The notes under the pieces were generated by a model. It saw nothing but the letters and a program-made list of their open reading frames with translations. It did not search any database and had not been told where the DNA came from. The position numbers were made by a program, and so were the translations under genes. A stretch of DNA of 64,000 nt from Cellulophaga sp. BC115SP (GTDB lineage Bacteria; Bacteroidota; Bacteroidia; Cytophagales; Spirosomataceae): positions 186,001-250,000 of the forward strand of contig NZ_JAAALB010000004.1 in NCBI RefSeq assembly GCF_009905545.1. The letters are read 5' to 3'. Position 1 is the first letter of the stretch. Each line of letters begins with the position of its first letter. Of the stretch, positions 61,796-64,000 are shown one piece after another.

Positions 61796-62086
61796 ATGCA
61801 CAAATATCAGGTAATATTTCAATTTGAACTGGACGAAGAGTTACTCTCAAAAGTACCTCAACATCGTAACTTTATAGGAGAGTTGATTCAGAAAGGAATT
61901 ATAGATTCGTATGCGATTTCGGCCGAGTCTACGCAAGGCTGGATTATTATGAATGCTAATAGCAAAAAAGAGGTACTACAAACTTTAGAAAAGTCGCCCA
62001 TATATCACAAGTGGGATGTAGAGGTCGAGCAACTAGTGATTTATGATTCACAGTTGTATCGTTTTCCCAAACTTGTTATGAATTAA
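61796..62086 (+). CDS. small ferredoxin-fold-like protein
   Basis: A 96-residue protein, ATG 61796 (MHKYQVIFQFELDEELLSKV); the frame is open to an upstream ATG-less start at 61751. The pattern strand-helix-strand, IDSYAISAESTQGWIIMNAN, KKEVLQTLEKSPIYHKWDVEVEQLV resembles the muconolactone isomerase/YciI-type dimeric alpha-beta barrel. No catalytic residues are assigned. It is convergent with the DUF5606 gene. Function unknown. Confidence 0.75.
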   Translation: MHKYQVIFQFELDEELLSKVPQHRNFIGELIQKGIIDSYAISAESTQGWIIMNANSKKEVLQTLEKSPIYHKWDVEVEQLVIYDSQLYRFPKLVMN

Positions 62087-62089
62087 ATG

Positions 62090-62131
62090 CATAAAAAAGG
62101 AGTGATAGAAACCTATCACTCCTTTTTTATG
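62090..62131. terminator. bidirectional terminator
   Basis: A 19-bp perfect stem pairs 62090-62108 (cataaaaaaggagtgatag) with 62113-62131 and has A/T runs at both edges, between convergent genes. Confidence 0.9.
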
Positions 62132-62147
62132 ACTTGTTCAATAACGA

Positions 62148-62576
62148 CTATTCAGCAGCAGTTTCTGTTTTTACTTCAAATGCTTCTGGCAAGTTTTTCA
62201 AAAGTGTATTGAACCAGTTGATGATTTTCTTTACATCAGATGGGTAAACACGCTCACGGTCAAAGTCTGGAGCAACTTCGCTTAAAATTGCATAAAGCTC
62301 TTCGTCTGAAGCAGTTTTTGTATTTAATTCAACACCTTCGTTATATTTTTCTTTAAGCGCAAAGAAAATGTCAGCCAAAGGAACTGAACTATCTTGATGA
62401 TCCGACATATATACTGAAATATCTTTCAAAACTGATACGCGTGCATTAGCTCCTACCACAGAACGTTCTTTTTTTCCATCAAGGCTTTCTACGATAACGC
62501 CAGTACGAGTAGGTTTTAAAATTCTGTATAATCCGCTTTTACCTGAAATATTAGCTACTTCTTTTAGTAATTCCAT
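62148..62576 (-). CDS. DUF5606 domain protein
   Basis: A 142-residue cytosolic protein typical of Bacteroidota. The N-terminal small barrel reads ELLKEVANISGKSGLYRILKPTRTGVIVESLDGKKERSVV near 2-41; a helical part with VSVLKDISVYMSDHQDSSVPLADIFFAL follows, then KKIINWFNTLLKNLPEAF near the end. Function is unknown. Its own promoter lies at 62602-62629, and yihA lies upstream on the same strand. Confidence 0.9.
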   Translation of the reverse strand: MELLKEVANISGKSGLYRILKPTRTGVIVESLDGKKERSVVGANARVSVLKDISVYMSDHQDSSVPLADIFFALKEKYNEGVELNTKTASDEELYAILSEVAPDFDRERVYPSDVKKIINWFNTLLKNLPEAFEVKTETAAE

Positions 62577-62601
62577 ATGATATCTTAATAATTTGTTTTT
62601 A

Positions 62602-62629
62602 CAAAATTAGTTATTTAAGGCTTTGACAA
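62602..62629 (-). promoter_or_regulatory. Bacteroidota-type promoter of the DUF5606 gene
   Basis: On the minus strand TTG (62629-62627), 17 bp, then TAATTTTG (62609-62602), about 26 bp before the start codon. Confidence 0.65.
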
Positions 62630-62665
62630 GAGTATTTCGTCAAAAAGACCTAAAATTATTTCTAA

Positions 62666-63268
62666 CTACGGCTTAAAGCCCTGATTAAGCTCGTCAATAT
62701 ATGCTAGAATCTCCTCACGACCAGTTCCATTAACGGATGACGTCACAAAATATTGTGGCATTTCTTCCCATGTTTCCAGCATGATTTGTTCATAAATAGC
62801 AAGATTTTTATTCACTGCCGTATTTGAAAGCTTATCGGCTTTTGTGAAAACGATGCAGAATGGAAGCCCATTTTCTCCAAGTTTTTGCATAAACTCAACG
62901 TCTACTTTCTGTGGTTCATGTCTTACATCGATGAGTACAAAAGTACATACAAGATTGGTTCTGAGTGTAAGATATTCATTAATCATTTTTTCGAATTTCT
63001 CACGCTCAACTTTGCTCACTTTAGCATAGCCATATCCTGGCAAATCGACCAAATACCAGTCTTCATTGATAAAAAAGTGATTGATAAGTTGTGTTTTCCC
63101 AGGCGTTTGGGATGTTTTAGCAAGGTTCTTTTTTCTAACAATGCTATTGATAAGAGATGACTTTCCTACGTTGGATCTTCCGATAAAGGCATATTCAGGC
63201 TTATCAGGCTTAGGACATTGCTGATAAGTGGAATTACTCATTAAAAAAGACGCTTGAGTGATTTTCAT
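62666..63268 (-). CDS. yihA: ribosome biogenesis GTPase YihA/EngB
   Basis: A 200-residue TRAFAC GTPase that assists 50S subunit assembly. G1 is FIGRSNVGKSSLINSIV near residues 28-44; G2 lies around KTSQTPGKTQLINHFF; G3 is LVDLPGYGYAKVSKVEREKF near 73-92; G4 is FTKADKL near 140; G5 is TSSVNGTGREEIL. It starts MKITQASFLMSNSTYQQC, a normal EngB N-terminus. Length is typical. Confidence 0.97.
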   Translation of the reverse strand: MKITQASFLMSNSTYQQCPKPDKPEYAFIGRSNVGKSSLINSIVRKKNLAKTSQTPGKTQLINHFFINEDWYLVDLPGYGYAKVSKVEREKFEKMINEYLTLRTNLVCTFVLIDVRHEPQKVDVEFMQKLGENGLPFCIVFTKADKLSNTAVNKNLAIYEQIMLETWEEMPQYFVTSSVNGTGREEILAYIDELNQGFKP

Positions 63269-63628
63269 GGCGCTAAATTTTATGGTGAAAAGCGATAAGC
63301 TCCTCTTTTTTTAAATTATGAATTTACTAAGTCTAGCATTTTGCAAGAAATAGTAATATATTAGCACAAATAATGCCCTCTCAGGGTGTCTTTGTGTCAA
63401 ATAAGTTTGTTAGTTTTAACAAACATCCGCAAATTTACACAATTTTAATTATCCGCTCTCTTACTCTACATATAAGAGTTAATTGTAAAATATAGTGACA
63501 GATGGGATTTGGTTACGTCTATATGACGTAATTATTGGTGACGTGGTTTATAAATGTCACTTTTTTTTTATTGTAACGACACGTAAATTTGTTATTAAAT
63601 CCTTAACACCTGATAAATTTTTCTAACC
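63269..63628. other. non-coding divergent spacer with possible promoter
   Basis: It separates yihA from the right-edge gene. TAAATTTG at 63584-63591 matches the -7 consensus 37 bp before that gene, but the upstream TTG is not at a good distance. Nothing else is recognised. Confidence 0.4.
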
Positions 63629-64000
63629 ATGAAGAAAAATTACTATTCGCTATTGTTAACGATAGCAACCCTAAGTACGGTCTCGACGGCAGTTGACGCC
63701 CAAAATGACCTACCGCCTAACGCTGTTAATGGCAAGTGTTATGCGAAATGTTTGAAGCCAGCACAATTTACCACTAAGTCACAACAATTTGTATCTAAAG
63801 AAGCAGGTAAAACTTTATCAGTAGTTCCTGCAGTATTAGGTACAGAGACAAAATCAATTGTTGTAAAAGAAGCTGCAAAACGCTTAGAAGTAGTTCCTGC
63901 TGCATACAAAACAGTTTCGGAACAAGTATTGGTAAAAGAAGCAGGTAAATCAGTTACAGTAATCCCTGCGGTTTACAAAACAGAAACAGAAACTATCTTG
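63629..64000 (+). CDS. secreted repeat protein, C-terminus beyond window
   Basis: ATG 63629 opens a frame that runs 124 codons to the right edge without stop. A signal peptide (MKKNYYSLLLTIATLSTVST, ending near VDAQ at 25) is followed by NAVNGKCYAKCLKPAQF with Cys37 and Cys41. Then come three repeats of about 23-25 residues with the pattern KEAGK-x3-VVPA-x-Y/L-x-TET (KEAGKTLSVVPAV, KEAAKRLEVVPAAYKT, KEAGKSVTVIPAVYKTETE). This head resembles that of some Bacteroidota OmpA-family proteins, but the peptidoglycan-binding domain would lie outside the window, so the assignment is tentative. Confidence 0.7.
   Translation, partial: MKKNYYSLLLTIATLSTVSTAVDAQNDLPPNAVNGKCYAKCLKPAQFTTKSQQFVSKEAGKTLSVVPAVLGTETKSIVVKEAAKRLEVVPAAYKTVSEQVLVKEAGKSVTVIPAVYKTETETIL

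Noticed and set aside
1-64000. tRNA, rRNA, tmRNA, phage or insertion-sequence genes
   Set aside because: Spacers were read on both strands; no tRNA-like TTCGA arm with matching stems, no rRNA core strings, and no transposase or integrase motifs were found.

Overview
The window looks like a chromosomal segment of a free-living Bacteroidota bacterium, most likely order Cytophagales (Spirosomataceae-like; the genus is a guess). The lineage call rests on a SusC/SusD pair, a type IX secretion C-terminal sorting domain, head-GIN/DUF2807, DUF3078, DUF5606 and DUF5686 proteins, LytS/LytTR signalling, promoters of the Bacteroidota form TTG-N17-23-TAnnTTTG, and a general lack of Shine-Dalgarno sequences. 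No rRNA, tRNA, transposase, phage gene or CRISPR array was found.

Layout. 1-5.2 kb: a TPM-domain gene cut by the left edge, lemA, a DASH-type cryptochrome/photolyase with a methyltransferase, an SDR protein lacking the usual catalytic Tyr/Lys, and a NUDIX hydrolase. 5.3-13.1 kb: a head-GIN lipoprotein, a VOC protein, a Nif3-like protein, a zinc-ribbon coiled-coil protein, a TPR protein, a protein with an EF-Tu domain-3-like region, accD, and a secreted unknown. Palindromic intergenic elements are scattered here. 13.3-26 kb: a nutrient locus with a T9SS-exported metalloprotease-like protein, SusD, SusC and a divergent M20 amidohydrolase, then an SDR and an oligopeptidase B-like peptidase. 26.5-29.5 kb: rplM-rpsI-rpsB-tsf. 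29.9-33 kb: a sigma factor, a small conserved-looking protein, an MscS-like channel, a DUF3078 protein and mscL. 33-42.5 kb: a split dcw cluster (murD-ftsW-murG, an inserted oxidoreductase and CYTH protein, murC-ftsQ-ftsA) without ftsZ. 42.5-49.7 kb: a sodium symporter, ndk, a DHH phosphoesterase, three FKBP-type lipoproteins and rdgB. 50-52.6 kb: a DUF5686 outer membrane protein.

53.1-55.0 kb is the most unusual part. It holds eight tandem, almost identical 61-codon genes on the minus strand in 244-245 bp units. Each encodes a leader-like N-terminus resembling Bacteroidota RiPP precursors, then three copies of TASIISNF at a 12-residue period. Nucleotide changes inside the motif are synonymous. 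A LytS/LytTR two-component pair is divergently placed next to the array. No maturation enzyme or exporter is in the window.

57.6-64 kb: plsY, an M20 dipeptidase, murQ, a small cytochrome c, a ferredoxin-fold-like small protein, a DUF5606 protein, the GTPase YihA/EngB, and the start of a secreted repeat protein that runs off the right edge.
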